From CANDOC01 sp965261725 (lineage in GTDB: Bacteria > Pseudomonadota > Gammaproteobacteria > Pseudomonadales > Endozoicomonadaceae), in the NCBI GenBank assembly GCA_965261725.1, contig CBDHDU010000034.1, forward strand, positions 62,001 to 126,000: a DNA stretch of 64,000 bases, read 5' to 3'. Shown here piece after piece: positions 44,348-53,800 of the stretch. The notes under the pieces were generated by a model. It worked only from the letters and a program-made list of their open reading frames with translations. It did no database searches and was not told where the DNA came from. The position numbers and the translations under genes are program-made. Every line of letters begins with the position of its first letter. The stretch's first letter is position 1.

Positions 44348-44805
44348 GTCGACAGCTTTCAGCGCTGAAATTATGGAATCAGGCGCGGCAGGACAAAGTA
44401 GACGATGCTCGTGTAGAAGCGGGAAAAGCGGCAGCGAGAGTTTCTCAGGAGCAGGACCGCATGTCGCAGTTACAGCAGTTCAGAGCCAGCTGTAACCCGA
44501 AGGAAGGTCTTCAGGTAGACGGACTGTCACTGCAGACCAACAATCTGTTTGCTGCGCAAATGGATAAAGTTATTGGCTGGCAGCAGCAACAGCTTAAGCA
44601 TCACGAGAATCATTATAAAAAACAGCAGCAACAAGTCGTGCGTTATCAGCGTGAAGCTAAACAGTCAGATGCTTTACTTGAAAAGAAACAGCGTAATATT
44701 CAGACCGCTGCTCACAGGCAGGAGCAGCGACAGGCAGATGAGCTGGCACAGCTGATGTTTCAGGCGCGAGCCAGAGATAATGATGAGCTGCCGGAAGTAT
44801 CATAA
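44344..44805 (+). CDS. fliJ: Flagellar export chaperone FliJ
   Basis: A 153-residue, highly helical protein from the ATG at 44344, overlapping the fliI stop (ATGA); an ATG at 44338 is also possible. It is mostly one coiled coil (LWNQARQDKVDDARVEAGKA; KHHENHYKKQQQQVVRYQRE). FliJ links FliI to FlhA like the gamma subunit of F1. Assignment rests mainly on position and coiled-coil form. Confidence 0.82.
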   Translation: MSRQLSALKLWNQARQDKVDDARVEAGKAAARVSQEQDRMSQLQQFRASCNPKEGLQVDGLSLQTNNLFAAQMDKVIGWQQQQLKHHENHYKKQQQQVVRYQREAKQSDALLEKKQRNIQTAAHRQEQRQADELAQLMFQARARDNDELPEVS

Positions 44806-45224
44806 CCGTCAGCATTGTACCCGGCTCTTGAATTAGCGTTGTCAGCAACGAGAATTTTATTAATAGCCTGCTGTTGCAGGGATAGTAAACGACCATTCCT
44901 TTCGTTCGTAGAACAGCATTCCTGATGTAATTCGACCAATTCTTCCCACTGCTGCAATATCCGGTTTTTTAAGGCAGGTTGCACTTTGGAAAACAGTTTC
45001 TCAACACCTTTGGTGGTGGCCTGAGCGCCATATTTCTTCATTACTTTCGTGCGCTTTTCAGCACTTTTGCTGAGGACTGTCGTCAGATCCTCAATCAGTG
45101 GATTAACCCGCTCCATCTCCGGTACATCCCGGTCGAGAATTGCCTGCTGTTGTGATCCGAGATAGCCGGACAGTGTCCGAAAGCGTTCAGTGTCGGTTTC
45201 CAGTGCTTGAATAAAAGCGCGCAT
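44760..45224 (-). CDS. flgN: Flagellar chaperone FlgN
   Basis: A 154-residue helical chaperone for the hook-filament junction proteins FlgK and FlgL. The helices around FIQALETDTERFRTLSGYLG and RNGRLLSLQQQAINKILVAD fit the family. It is on the minus strand after flgM and its end overlaps fliJ by 46 bases (convergent). Confidence 0.8.
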   Translation of the reverse strand: MRAFIQALETDTERFRTLSGYLGSQQQAILDRDVPEMERVNPLIEDLTTVLSKSAEKRTKVMKKYGAQATTKGVEKLFSKVQPALKNRILQQWEELVELHQECCSTNERNGRLLSLQQQAINKILVADNANSRAGYNADGYDTSGSSSLSLARA

Positions 45225-45520
45225 CAGGGCTTTTCCTTAAAAATACTTTCCTCCATTTCAAGCATCTTTTGTGCCAGTCGTTCGGCATTTATCTGCAACT
45301 CTCCGCGAGCAATAGCATTTTTGATTTCAGCGACTTTAGCTTCATCAATACCGGAAGCATCGCGGGCGGCAGCAGAAGCCTGCTGCAAAGACTGCATGTC
45401 TTCACTCAGGCTTACCTCGTCACTACTCTGAGTGCTGGTGGCGGACTTCTTTTTTACTGATTTTCTGCTAAAGCTGAGAATGCCTGCCTGAGACGTACCT
45501 GAGATGCGACTGCTATCCAT
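45224..45520 (-). CDS. flgM: Anti-sigma factor FlgM
   Basis: From the ATG at 45520 (GGAAC upstream) it has 98 residues, the normal size; the frame extends 32 residues further upstream but that leader has no FlgM-like features. The Ser/Thr-rich N-terminus and the C-terminal helix (VAEIKNAIARGELQINAERL) match FlgM. It would hold sigma-28 until hook completion. It overlaps flgN, giving the order flgA-flgM-flgN. Confidence 0.85.
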   Translation of the reverse strand: MDSSRISGTSQAGILSFSRKSVKKKSATSTQSSDEVSLSEDMQSLQQASAAARDASGIDEAKVAEIKNAIARGELQINAERLAQKMLEMEESIFKEKP

Positions 45521-45759
45521 ATTGGGGTTCCGTGTTACACCACCAATTACATGGTGCGGTTGAATAGATGATGTAGGTCGATAACTGAAATATTGCTTAT
45601 AGCAGAAGTCGACCAATATTCAGGATGATTAAACTATGGGGCTGTTCTTTTATCATTCCGCAAATACACAGTCATCGTTGGTAGTATGTGACGAGCCTGT
45701 GATTTTTTTGGGGGAAGGTGTGCTATTAATGGTTTTATTTAGTCAGCTATTAAAGCCTG

Positions 45760-46503
45760 TTAGCCTGAAACAAGGATAGATGAGTTATCTCTTACCCTGC
45801 CAAAAACAACTTTGCCGCTTGAGATATTCTTTGCCCTTATTTGATTATCTTTTGCGCCATCTTCAAGTGCGATACCCGGCATTTGTACAATAATGCCGTT
45901 GACTTCAGAAACAATACTGACACGGTTTCCCTTGTTTATCAGAGTTGCCTCTTTTAACAGGTTTGGCGTGATCAGGGTACTAGACCGGATTGTACGTTTA
46001 GTTGTCATGCCTTCAAGTGCTTTGATACTGGTAAAGAAGCCACGCCTTAACTCATTGATATCGATTTCCTGAAACATTACATCATTAGCTGTAACAGGCA
46101 TGCCCGATTGCAGTGTTGTTATCGCAACCAATACATTGGCTTTGATGGTAATGGTCGCCTGTATATACACTTTCCAGCTTTGTGGAGTATTGCAGGTGGC
46201 TTTAAGTTTTTGAGGCCCGGATGGGCGTTTTGAAAGGTTTTCAATAGTGACAGGCGTTGAGCACGGTGTAAGACCCAGCTTATTGCTAATGGGTTTTATC
46301 CTGACTTCATAGTTTGATGCACCGAGCTGTTGTGCGTAAGCCGCGGCCCGTGGCTCAAGTAGTGCGCTTACTGCTTTCTCTATTTGCTGAGTGTGCAGGC
46401 TGTTGTTTTCGGCATGCGCTTTCATCCATGGCTGTAAGCATGCTGCGAATACCTGTAGGCATAAAACAGCGGTTTTTATTAGGGAAAACATATTTTTTGA
46501 CAT
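45760..46503 (-). CDS. flgA: Flagellar P-ring chaperone FlgA
   Basis: A 247-residue periplasmic protein. Signal peptide covers about the first 30 residues. The C-terminal SAF domain (VLVAITTLQSGMPVTANDVM ... LINKGNRVSIVSEVNGIIVQ) is conserved. FlgA helps FlgI form the P ring. It is 239 bases upstream of flgM and divergent from flgB. Confidence 0.88.
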   Translation of the reverse strand: MSKNMFSLIKTAVLCLQVFAACLQPWMKAHAENNSLHTQQIEKAVSALLEPRAAAYAQQLGASNYEVRIKPISNKLGLTPCSTPVTIENLSKRPSGPQKLKATCNTPQSWKVYIQATITIKANVLVAITTLQSGMPVTANDVMFQEIDINELRRGFFTSIKALEGMTTKRTIRSSTLITPNLLKEATLINKGNRVSIVSEVNGIIVQMPGIALEDGAKDNQIRAKNISSGKVVFGRVRDNSSILVSG

Positions 46504-46665
46504 GGACTTATGCGTTTTAAGTAAGGGCTAGGGAAAAAAAGTTCCTCCGCGTTTCCGGTGTATCCTGCCAGATGAAGTGAGCCTGGTGATATAGGTTCTC
46601 ATCCCTATCTTTATGCCTTTACATTTATTGTCGTATACCTGATGAACGGTAGCCTGAAGGGTTTC

Positions 46666-46680
46666 TGGCACACTATTTGC
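46666..46680 (+). promoter_or_regulatory. Sigma-54 promoter for the flgB-J operon
   Basis: TGGCAC-ACTAT-TTGC (46666-46680) matches the -24/-12 consensus TGGCAC-N5-TTGC exactly. It lies 37 bases before the flgB start. The FleR/FlrC-like regulator at 36192-37634 is the likely activator. Confidence 0.88.
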
Positions 46681-46716
46681 CTTGGAGGGCTGAATCATAT
46701 TTTTCAGGTTGTTTGG

Positions 46717-47115
46717 ATGGCCATCAGTTTTGACAGGGCTCTGGGTGTTCATCCCCAGGCATTACAGATGCGGGGCCAGCGTGCGGAAGTGCTGGCAGGC
46801 AATATCGCTAACGTAGATACGCCGGGATTCAAAGCCAAAGAGCTGGATTTCAGTCAGGTATTGCGTCAACAGAAGGATGCAGTGCAGCTGTCCCAGACTA
46901 ATAGCAGACACCTTTCAGTTACAGGAGAGGCGGGCTCTCAACCTGAAGCAAAAGTACTTGAGCTGGATGCAACCCAGCCATCAGCCGACGGAAATACCGT
47001 TGATCTTGGCCAGGAACAGGCCAAGTGGGCGCGTAACCGAATGAACTATGACACCAGCTTTACCTTTCTGAATATGAAGTTCAAAGGGTTGGCTCGGGCA
47101 ATTACTGGTCAGTAA
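46717..47115 (+). CDS. flgB: Flagellar proximal rod protein FlgB
   Basis: The ATG at 46717 gives 132 residues; the open frame from 46642 starts before the sigma-54 promoter, so it cannot be the start. AISFDRALGVHPQALQMRGQ and AEVLAGNIANVDTPGFKAKE are the rod-protein N-terminal motif. The C-terminus has the standard FLNMKFKGLARAITGQ. Confidence 0.92.
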   Translation: MAISFDRALGVHPQALQMRGQRAEVLAGNIANVDTPGFKAKELDFSQVLRQQKDAVQLSQTNSRHLSVTGEAGSQPEAKVLELDATQPSADGNTVDLGQEQAKWARNRMNYDTSFTFLNMKFKGLARAITGQ

Positions 47116-47140
47116 AGCGCAGCGGGAAGGTAATAATAAA

Positions 47141-47584
47141 ATGTCACTTGGCACAATCTACGATATTGCCGGCTCAGCCATGAGTGCTCAGAGCCTGCGT
47201 CTTAATACCGTTGCCAGTAACCTGGCCAACGTCGAATCCAGTGGTGCCACTCAGGGCGATACCTACAAGGCGAAACGACCGGTTTTTGCCGCAGTGCTGG
47301 AACAGGTCAATCAGCAGAATAGCTTTGATACCGGCAGTAATCGCAGTAGTGGTGCTTACAGTGTACGTCTGGCAGATGTTGTCGATAGCGAAGCCCCTCT
47401 GGAAGTGCGACATCAGCCGGGTCACCCATTAGCGGATGAAAATGGTGACGTGTATTACCCGAATGTGAATGTGGTTGAAGAAATGGCTGACATGATGTCT
47501 GCCACCCGCAGCTTTCAAACCAGCATTGAAGTCATGAACGGCGCAAGAAAAATGCAGGAACGCCTGCTGACACTGGGGCAGTAA
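47141..47584 (+). CDS. flgC: Flagellar proximal rod protein FlgC
   Basis: A 147-residue rod protein. N-terminal MSAQSLRLNTVASNLANVES and C-terminal VEEMADMMSATRSFQTSIEV motifs are standard. It follows flgB by 25 bases. Confidence 0.94.
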   Translation: MSLGTIYDIAGSAMSAQSLRLNTVASNLANVESSGATQGDTYKAKRPVFAAVLEQVNQQNSFDTGSNRSSGAYSVRLADVVDSEAPLEVRHQPGHPLADENGDVYYPNVNVVEEMADMMSATRSFQTSIEVMNGARKMQERLLTLGQ

Positions 47585-47590
47585 CAAGAC

Positions 47591-48424
47591 ATGAATGTTA
47601 ATAGCGCGACAAGCGGCACAACAGGTACTTCCGGAAGTGGTGGCTCATTAGGTTCGGATGCTTTCATGCAGTTGCTGCTAACACAGCTACAGTATCAGGA
47701 TCCGACTGAGCCAATGAGCAGTACAGATATTGTTACCCAGCTGTCTAACCTGACCATGGTTGCCAGTGCAGCTGAAACTCAGGCTTCTGTTAATGCATTA
47801 AGTCAGCAGATGTATGAGTCTCAGTCACTCTACGCATCCAGTCTGGTTGGTCAGCAGGTGGTTGTGGTTGCCAACGTCTTTACCGTTGAAGAAGGTGATC
47901 TGCCGGTTGAGGGGCAGGTGATGCTGTCAGGTGCCTGTGATGATCTCGAATTAAATATTTATAACGATTCTGATGAACTGGTAGCGACACTGGAAATGGG
48001 GCCTCAGGCAGAGGGTGGACCCGTTGATTTCGATCTGGCTGATCTTGAAGAGCCACTACCGCCGGGTGACTATCGTTTTGAAGCCATGATGACTAATGGC
48101 GATGCAGCCGCTGAAGTGGCAGTTGCACAACGCACGACAGTGACCAGTGTTGTTATTCCCGGTGGTGGTCAGGAAATTCTGGTGGATGCGGATGGCATCG
48201 GCTTGGTATCGCTTTCTCTGCTGCTTGAAGTGGAAGGTCCGGCTCCGGATGCGCCACCTGTCACAGACCCAACAGAAGAGCTGATGGCTCCGGCAGGAGT
48301 GAACCCGTTCTTTGTGCCGCCAGCCAATATGAAGTCAGCTTTTGATTCCACACCTGTAATTCAGCAGGCTTCCCGGTCATTGCCGCCGGGGGCTGCAGCA
48401 CTGGCACTGGCTGGTCGCAGATAA
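47591..48424 (+). CDS. flgD: Hook assembly scaffold FlgD
   Basis: A 277-residue protein. The N-terminal MQLLLTQLQYQDPTEPMSST is the FlgD signature; FlgD caps the growing hook. Middle beta domains are present (about 85-200). The C-terminal 60 residues are Pro/Ala-rich and longer than usual. Confidence 0.92.
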   Translation: MNVNSATSGTTGTSGSGGSLGSDAFMQLLLTQLQYQDPTEPMSSTDIVTQLSNLTMVASAAETQASVNALSQQMYESQSLYASSLVGQQVVVVANVFTVEEGDLPVEGQVMLSGACDDLELNIYNDSDELVATLEMGPQAEGGPVDFDLADLEEPLPPGDYRFEAMMTNGDAAAEVAVAQRTTVTSVVIPGGGQEILVDADGIGLVSLSLLLEVEGPAPDAPPVTDPTEELMAPAGVNPFFVPPANMKSAFDSTPVIQQASRSLPPGAAALALAGRR

Positions 48425-48478
48425 CACCTTTAACGCTATGACAGAACGGGGCTGAATAGAGTTCCGGGGGAAAATATT

Positions 48479-49705
48479 ATGTCCAGTATGAATACCGCGA
48501 TCAGTGGCCTTGATTCTGCCGCGACCAGCATGAATTACATCAGTAATAATATTGCTAACGCCAATACCACCGGTTACAAGTCGATGTCAGCACAATATGC
48601 TGATATGTACTCCGGAGGTTCCGGTGGTGGTGTCTATGTCGCTAATGTTTCTCAGGATCTGAACCAGGGCAACATTGTTTATACGAGTAGCACAACAGAT
48701 ATGGCCATTAATGGTGAAGGCTACTTTGTACTGGAAGGTGCCGACGGTCAGATGTATTACAGCCGTGCTGGTCACTTTGAAGTCGATAAAGATAACTACC
48801 TGGTAAACAATCAGGGACTGCGATTACAGGGTTACCCTGTAGATGATAACGGCAACCTGATTACCGGTACCCTGCAGGATGTGCCGATTGATACCAGCGA
48901 TCTGCCTGCCACTACTACTTCTCAGGTTGAGCTGGGTGTGAATCTGGATGCCCGAGAAGAAGCGCCTGAAATTGCCTTTGATTCATCCAATCCGGCATCT
49001 TATAACAGCACCAGTTCTACCATGATTTACGACAGTCAGGGTAATGCCCGTACTGTGACTGTTTACTATGTGAAATCTGCCGACAATCCGAATGAGTGGA
49101 CTGCCAACTTTGAAGTTGATGGTAAAGATGTCGGTATTGATCCTGTACGCATGGAATTCGATACCAATGGCGATCTGGTTGGCACCTATATCGGCGATTC
49201 TACAGAGAACACCAATGGTATGATCGATATTTCCGGTATAGACATTGGTGAAGGTGTTGCTCCACTGGATCTGACTGTCAATGTTTCCTCTTTCACTCAG
49301 TACGGCACTGATTACTCCGTTAATACCAATAACCAGAATGGTAACCCGCCGGGTCAGTACCTGGGTATCAGCATCAGTGATGACGGTTATGTTTATGCCC
49401 AGTACAACAACGGTGAAACCAAGCTGCAGGGAGCTGTAGTTCTGGCTGATTTCCCGAATGAAAACGCCCTTGAGGCCAGTGGCGATACCATGTGGACAGC
49501 AACTACTGACTCTGGTGCGGCACTTTATGGTCTGCCGGGTACCGGTAGCTTTGGCAGCATGATCTCCGGCGCGGTAGAACAGTCTAACGTTGATATGACC
49601 GGTGAGCTGATCAACATGGTTGTGGTGCAAAGTGTTTATCAGGCAAATGCCAAAATGATCACCACGAGTAATGACATGACACAAACGTTGATGCAAAGCG
49701 TTTAA
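48479..49705 (+). CDS. flgE: Flagellar hook protein FlgE
   Basis: A 408-residue hook subunit. N-terminus MNYISNNIANANTTGYKSMS and C-terminus ELINMVVVQSVYQANAKMIT form the coiled D0 core. The middle D1/D2 domains (about 90-330) are rich in Asp, Asn and Thr, as usual. Confidence 0.94.
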   Translation: MSSMNTAISGLDSAATSMNYISNNIANANTTGYKSMSAQYADMYSGGSGGGVYVANVSQDLNQGNIVYTSSTTDMAINGEGYFVLEGADGQMYYSRAGHFEVDKDNYLVNNQGLRLQGYPVDDNGNLITGTLQDVPIDTSDLPATTTSQVELGVNLDAREEAPEIAFDSSNPASYNSTSSTMIYDSQGNARTVTVYYVKSADNPNEWTANFEVDGKDVGIDPVRMEFDTNGDLVGTYIGDSTENTNGMIDISGIDIGEGVAPLDLTVNVSSFTQYGTDYSVNTNNQNGNPPGQYLGISISDDGYVYAQYNNGETKLQGAVVLADFPNENALEASGDTMWTATTDSGAALYGLPGTGSFGSMISGAVEQSNVDMTGELINMVVVQSVYQANAKMITTSNDMTQTLMQSV

Positions 49706-49725
49706 TCAGGGACGGGTATTAACTA

Positions 49726-50466
49726 ATGGATAAACTTGTTTATACCGCCATGAGTGGTGCCAGTAGAAGTATGCTGATGCAGCGTCAGCATGCTTCCAAT
49801 CTGGCCAATGTGAATACCACCGGATACCGGGCTGATTTTGCAACAGCTGTTGCTAAACAGATAGAAGGCGATGGTTGGAATTCCCGGTTTATGGCACAAG
49901 TTGGAGATTCATTTGTTGATACCCGTGCCGGTGATCTTGGTTTTACCGGCGGTGATCTTGATGTTGCTCTGAGCACCGAAGGCTGGTTCACCGTTATTGA
50001 TGGCAATGGCAACGAAGCCTATACACATGCCGGTAGCTTTCAGCGTGATGTGAATGGCAACCTGCTGACCCGTTCTGGTCTGCAGGTTCAGGGTGTTGAT
50101 GGTCCTGTTGAGGTTCCGGAATACGACAAGCTACTGATTGGTGAGGATGGCACTATCAGTATCGTCGGGCAGGGTGATGCAGATCGTGATCTCGTGGAAC
50201 TTGCACGACTGAAACTGGTTAATCCGGACGAAATGATGGTTAAAGGTGCGGATGGCCTTTTCCGGGTTGAAGGCAATGAGAATATTGCTGTTGATGCAGA
50301 TGAAGATGTCCGGGTTGCATCTGGCTATCTCGAATCAAGCAACGTAGCTCCAATGACCGAGATGGTGTCGTTTATGTCCCTAAGCCGCCAGTTTGAATTG
50401 CAGCTGAAGGTGATGAAAGCTGCCGATGATATTTCCCAGGCAGGCGATACCTTGCTACGGGATTAA
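49726..50466 (+). CDS. flgF: Flagellar proximal rod protein FlgF
   Basis: A 246-residue rod subunit. MLMQRQHASNLANVNTTGYR and C-terminal FMSLSRQFELQLKVMKAADD are typical. It follows flgE by 20 bases. Confidence 0.93.
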   Translation: MDKLVYTAMSGASRSMLMQRQHASNLANVNTTGYRADFATAVAKQIEGDGWNSRFMAQVGDSFVDTRAGDLGFTGGDLDVALSTEGWFTVIDGNGNEAYTHAGSFQRDVNGNLLTRSGLQVQGVDGPVEVPEYDKLLIGEDGTISIVGQGDADRDLVELARLKLVNPDEMMVKGADGLFRVEGNENIAVDADEDVRVASGYLESSNVAPMTEMVSFMSLSRQFELQLKVMKAADDISQAGDTLLRD

Positions 50467-50493
50467 TAGCTGCGAGATTAATAGTCGCAGCTA
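50467..50493 (+). terminator. Hairpin between flgF and flgG
   Basis: TAGCTGCGA and TCGCAGCTA pair perfectly just after the flgF stop. No strong T run follows, so partial termination or mRNA end protection is more likely. A second, weaker hairpin follows at about 50530-50560. Confidence 0.45.
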
Positions 50494-50572
50494 AAACCGT
50501 ATTTTGACCCTTATCCCTCTATAGAGATTAGATCGGGTAGTAATCAAGCACTGCCCGACCGGAGACGTTGTA

Positions 50573-51358
50573 ATGAATCCTGCCCTGTGGGTAAGCCAGA
50601 CCGGACTGACAGCTCAGGACCGGCAGTTGAATACTATTGCCAACAACCTGGCAAACGTTAATACCGTTGGTTACAAAAAAGACCGGGTTGTATTTGAAGA
50701 CCTGTTCTATCAGGTGCAGCGCCAGCCGGGCAGCACTAATGCGGAAAATAGTGAGCTGCCATCCGGTCTGCAGCTGGGTACCGGTGTGCGTGTTGCGGGT
50801 ACTCAAAAAGTTTTTACCACGGGTGCTATTGAAACGACATCTAACCCTCTGGATATGGCCATCACTGGCGGTGGTTTTTTTCAGCTGACCATGCCGGATG
50901 GTACACCGGCTTATACGCGTAACGGTCAGTTTCATGTTGATGCTGACGGCATTCTGGTGTCTGCCAGTGGCTACGCGCTGGAGCCTGAAATTAACATTCC
51001 GGAAGATGCTGTATCTGTCACGATTGGTGATGATGGTACTGTCAGTGCAAGGATGGCTGGTGAAGTTGACCCGGAAGAAGTCGGTCAGATTACGCTGACT
51101 AACTTTGTTAATCCGGCGGGTCTGACCGCAATTGGTATGAACCTGTACCGGGAAACACCGGCAAGTGGTGATGCACTGGAAACGATTCCGGGTGAAGACG
51201 GCACCGGCAACATAAAGCAATATGCGCTGGAAGTTTCGAATGTAAACATGGTGGAGGAAATGGTCAGCATGATCACCGCCCAGCGTGGTTATGAAATGAA
51301 TGCCAAGGTGATTTCTGCAACGGATGAAATGATGCAGTACGCCAACCAGGTGCTGTAA
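50573..51358 (+). CDS. flgG: Flagellar distal rod protein FlgG
   Basis: A 261-residue rod subunit, standard length. TGLTAQDRQLNTIANNLANV and C-terminal EMVSMITAQRGYEMNAKVIS are diagnostic. A 106-base gap with hairpins precedes it, more than elsewhere in the operon. Confidence 0.95.
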   Translation: MNPALWVSQTGLTAQDRQLNTIANNLANVNTVGYKKDRVVFEDLFYQVQRQPGSTNAENSELPSGLQLGTGVRVAGTQKVFTTGAIETTSNPLDMAITGGGFFQLTMPDGTPAYTRNGQFHVDADGILVSASGYALEPEINIPEDAVSVTIGDDGTVSARMAGEVDPEEVGQITLTNFVNPAGLTAIGMNLYRETPASGDALETIPGEDGTGNIKQYALEVSNVNMVEEMVSMITAQRGYEMNAKVISATDEMMQYANQVL

Positions 51359-51383
51359 CTGGTTATATAAAGTGCGAACAGGG

Positions 51384-52094
51384 ATGAGAACAGGTTTACT
51401 GAAGATGCTGTTAAAAAGCAGAATGATAATAATAACACTGGCAGCTATGTTGGCTGGCTGCAGTGTCATAGATAAACCGGAACCGGGCGAAGATACCTGG
51501 AAGCCACCTGTATTGCCCAAAGCAGCTGATTCGATACCTGTTCACGGCAGCCTGTTTCAGCCCGGACGTACTGCCAGCCTGTTTGAGGACAGAATGGCTT
51601 ACCGGGTTGGAGATATTCTGACAATCCGTCTGGAAGAAGAGACAAGTTCCAGTAAAAGTTCGGGGACAGACTTTAATAAGGCGACGGATATCAATGTTCA
51701 GGACCCAACCCTGTTTGGGCGTACCGCGGGCAGTATGATGGGAGGTGGTTACTCGCTGGCGCAACAGGGTTCTGCTAACCGGACCTTTGCGGGTGGTGCT
51801 TCCAGTCAGCAGAAAAATGAGCTGACAGGTGCCATTACTGTAACCGTAATGGAAGTGCTACCGAATGGCACTTTGCAAGTGGCCGGTGAAAAATGGATTA
51901 AGTTAAATCAGGGAGATGAATATATCCGTATTGCCGGTGTTCTCCGGCCGGAAGATATTACCCCGAATAATATTGTCTCCTCCCAGCGGCTGGCTAATTC
52001 ACAGATTGCTTATTCCGGAACAGGCAATCTCGCTAATGCCAATGAAGCAGGCTGGTTGACCAAGTTCTTTAACAGCCCGCTGTTCCCGATGTAA
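51384..52094 (+). CDS. flgH: Flagellar L-ring lipoprotein FlgH
   Basis: From the ATG at 51384 it has 236 residues; starts at 51372 (GTG), 51405 or 51423 are possible. The lipobox LAGC follows a hydrophobic signal (IIITLAAM). RVGDILTIRLEEETSSSKSS and VLRPEDITPNNIVSSQRLAN are family motifs. It builds the outer-membrane L ring. Confidence 0.92.
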   Translation: MRTGLLKMLLKSRMIIITLAAMLAGCSVIDKPEPGEDTWKPPVLPKAADSIPVHGSLFQPGRTASLFEDRMAYRVGDILTIRLEEETSSSKSSGTDFNKATDINVQDPTLFGRTAGSMMGGGYSLAQQGSANRTFAGGASSQQKNELTGAITVTVMEVLPNGTLQVAGEKWIKLNQGDEYIRIAGVLRPEDITPNNIVSSQRLANSQIAYSGTGNLANANEAGWLTKFFNSPLFPM

Positions 52095-52184
52095 ACAACA
52101 GCCAGTAACTATTCAGCAACTATGAACAAGAACGCATTCAATTTTCCGGCTGTAATGAAATTTAAACATCAGGGGATAACGGTT

Positions 52185-53315
52185 ATGCCCGCAACATCAA
52201 AATTTGTCAGCATATTGTTGATGTTGCTTATGACTGTAACATCTCATGCTGTAGAGAATACGGCAGAATCAACCCGCAAGTTGCTTGACCTTGTTGATAT
52301 TCAGGGCGTGCGTGAGAACCAGCTGATTGGTTATGGCCTGGTCGTTGGTCTTGATGGCAGTGGTGATAAAACCCGTCAGACAGAATTTACCTCCCAGTCC
52401 CTGAAGAACATGCTTCGTCAATTGGGTGTTCAGCTGCCTGCCGGTGTTGATCCACGGCTGAAGAATGTTGCCGCCGTGTCAGTGACTGCCAAACTGCCAC
52501 CCTTTGTTCGTCCGGGACAGGAAATTGATGTAACAGTGTCGTCAATTGGTGATGCGCGGAGTTTGAATGGCGGTGTTTTGCTGCAGACCCAGCTTAAAGG
52601 TGCCGACGGTAATACCTATGCTTTGGCGCAGGGCAGCCTGCTGGTTTCAGGTTACAGTGTTGATGGTAATACCGGCAGCAGCGTAACCGTTAACGTACCC
52701 ACTGTTGGTCGTATTCCGAGTGGTGCCATTGTCGAGAGAAGTGTTCCCGGCTCCTTTCAGTATGACAATAAAATTGTGTTAAGCCTGAAGGAATCAAACT
52801 TCACTACAGCCCGTAACATCGTTACGGCAATTAATACACTGTATGGTGAAAAAACAGCATGGGCGCTGGATGGCTCGGTTGTTGAGGTTTCAGCGCCTGC
52901 TGACAGCAGCCAGCGAGTGGCATGGATGGCGGCACTGGAAGGCATGGATGTTAATGTCGGCAGAATTCCGGCGCGGGTAATTATAAACAGCCGGTCCGGT
53001 ACCGTTGTTATGAATGAGCATGTCGCTGTGAAGCCCGCCGCAGTCAGTCATGGCAACCTTATCGTATCCATTCGGGAAAGTTATACCGTATCCCAGCCAA
53101 ATGCGCTTGCAGCAGGTGATACGACAGTGGTTCCGGTTACCAATATTCAGGTGGATGAGCAAAAGCAGCGGATGGTGGTCGTACCCGCCAGCGCATCACT
53201 GCAGGATGTTGTAACGGCGGTCAATAGTGTGGGGGCCACACCGACGGACTTAATGGCAGTATTACAGGCGCTTAAACGAGCGGGTTCACTGGAAGCAGAG
53301 CTGGTGGTGATCTGA
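52185..53315 (+). CDS. flgI: Flagellar P-ring protein FlgI
   Basis: The ATG at 52185 has AGGGG upstream and gives a proper signal peptide (ILLMLLMTVTSHAVE); an ATG at 52122 has no ribosome-binding site. The 376-residue periplasmic protein has VRENQLIGYGLVVGLDGSGD and RVIINSRSGTVVMNEHV. Forms the P ring around the rod. Confidence 0.93.
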   Translation: MPATSKFVSILLMLLMTVTSHAVENTAESTRKLLDLVDIQGVRENQLIGYGLVVGLDGSGDKTRQTEFTSQSLKNMLRQLGVQLPAGVDPRLKNVAAVSVTAKLPPFVRPGQEIDVTVSSIGDARSLNGGVLLQTQLKGADGNTYALAQGSLLVSGYSVDGNTGSSVTVNVPTVGRIPSGAIVERSVPGSFQYDNKIVLSLKESNFTTARNIVTAINTLYGEKTAWALDGSVVEVSAPADSSQRVAWMAALEGMDVNVGRIPARVIINSRSGTVVMNEHVAVKPAAVSHGNLIVSIRESYTVSQPNALAAGDTTVVPVTNIQVDEQKQRMVVVPASASLQDVVTAVNSVGATPTDLMAVLQALKRAGSLEAELVVI

Positions 53316-53641
53316 TGAACGGTATCGATTTTCAACTGGGTTTAGCGGCCACTTCAGGCAGAGCTGCCAGCGCTGAAAAGCCTGCTATTGCTAAACAGGC
53401 AGAAACTTCTGAGCAAAAGCTGAAAGATGTTGCTCAGGAGTTTGAAGCGCTTTTCCTGCAGGAAATGCTCAAGAGTATGCGTGCTGCGAGTGATGCAATC
53501 TCTAAAGATGGTCTGTTTAGCAGTAAGCAGGAACGCTTCTATCGTGACTGGTACGACAGCCTGCTGGCTCAGGATATTGCTAAAAAGCAGGGGCTGGGAC
53601 TGGCTGATGTGATTGAAAGACAAATGTCGGAAAAGTTTTAA
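53315..53641 (+). CDS. flgJ: Single-domain FlgJ, rod-cap region only
   Basis: A 108-residue protein that overlaps flgI by one base. It has the rod-scaffold part (DVAQEFEALFLQEMLKSMRA) and ends at about residue 108. The C-terminal glucosaminidase/muramidase domain found in many gammaproteobacterial FlgJ (about 310 residues) is absent. Peptidoglycan opening must come from another enzyme. Confidence 0.9.
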   Translation: MNGIDFQLGLAATSGRAASAEKPAIAKQAETSEQKLKDVAQEFEALFLQEMLKSMRAASDAISKDGLFSSKQERFYRDWYDSLLAQDIAKKQGLGLADVIERQMSEKF

Positions 53642-53659
53642 CTATCTTTTATAACAAAA

Positions 53660-53668
53660 GGGGGGGGG
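53660..53668 (+). repeat. Run of nine G after flgJ
   Basis: A G9 tract lies 19 bases after the flgJ stop and marks the change from flagellar genes to the AT-rich inserted block. Long G runs are prone to slippage. Confidence 0.8.
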
Positions 53669-53800
53669 TAGCAATAACTCCCTTCGCATAATTAATATCT
53701 GTATAACCAGAAATTACTGTCTGACTAAAAAATAATAAAAATGTCTATTTAAAATCTAGATATATACTGCTGTTTTGTTGTATTGGTAGCAGGTTTTAAA

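Noticed and set aside
45224..45616. 130-residue FlgM
   Set aside because: The first 32 residues show no FlgM-like features; the ATG at 45520 has the better ribosome-binding site and length.
46642..46716. Longer flgB start
   Set aside because: The sigma-54 promoter at 46666-46680 lies inside this extension, so it is not translated.
48400..48425. Sigma-54 promoter before flgE
   Set aside because: TGGCAC is inside flgD and the -12 element is missing.
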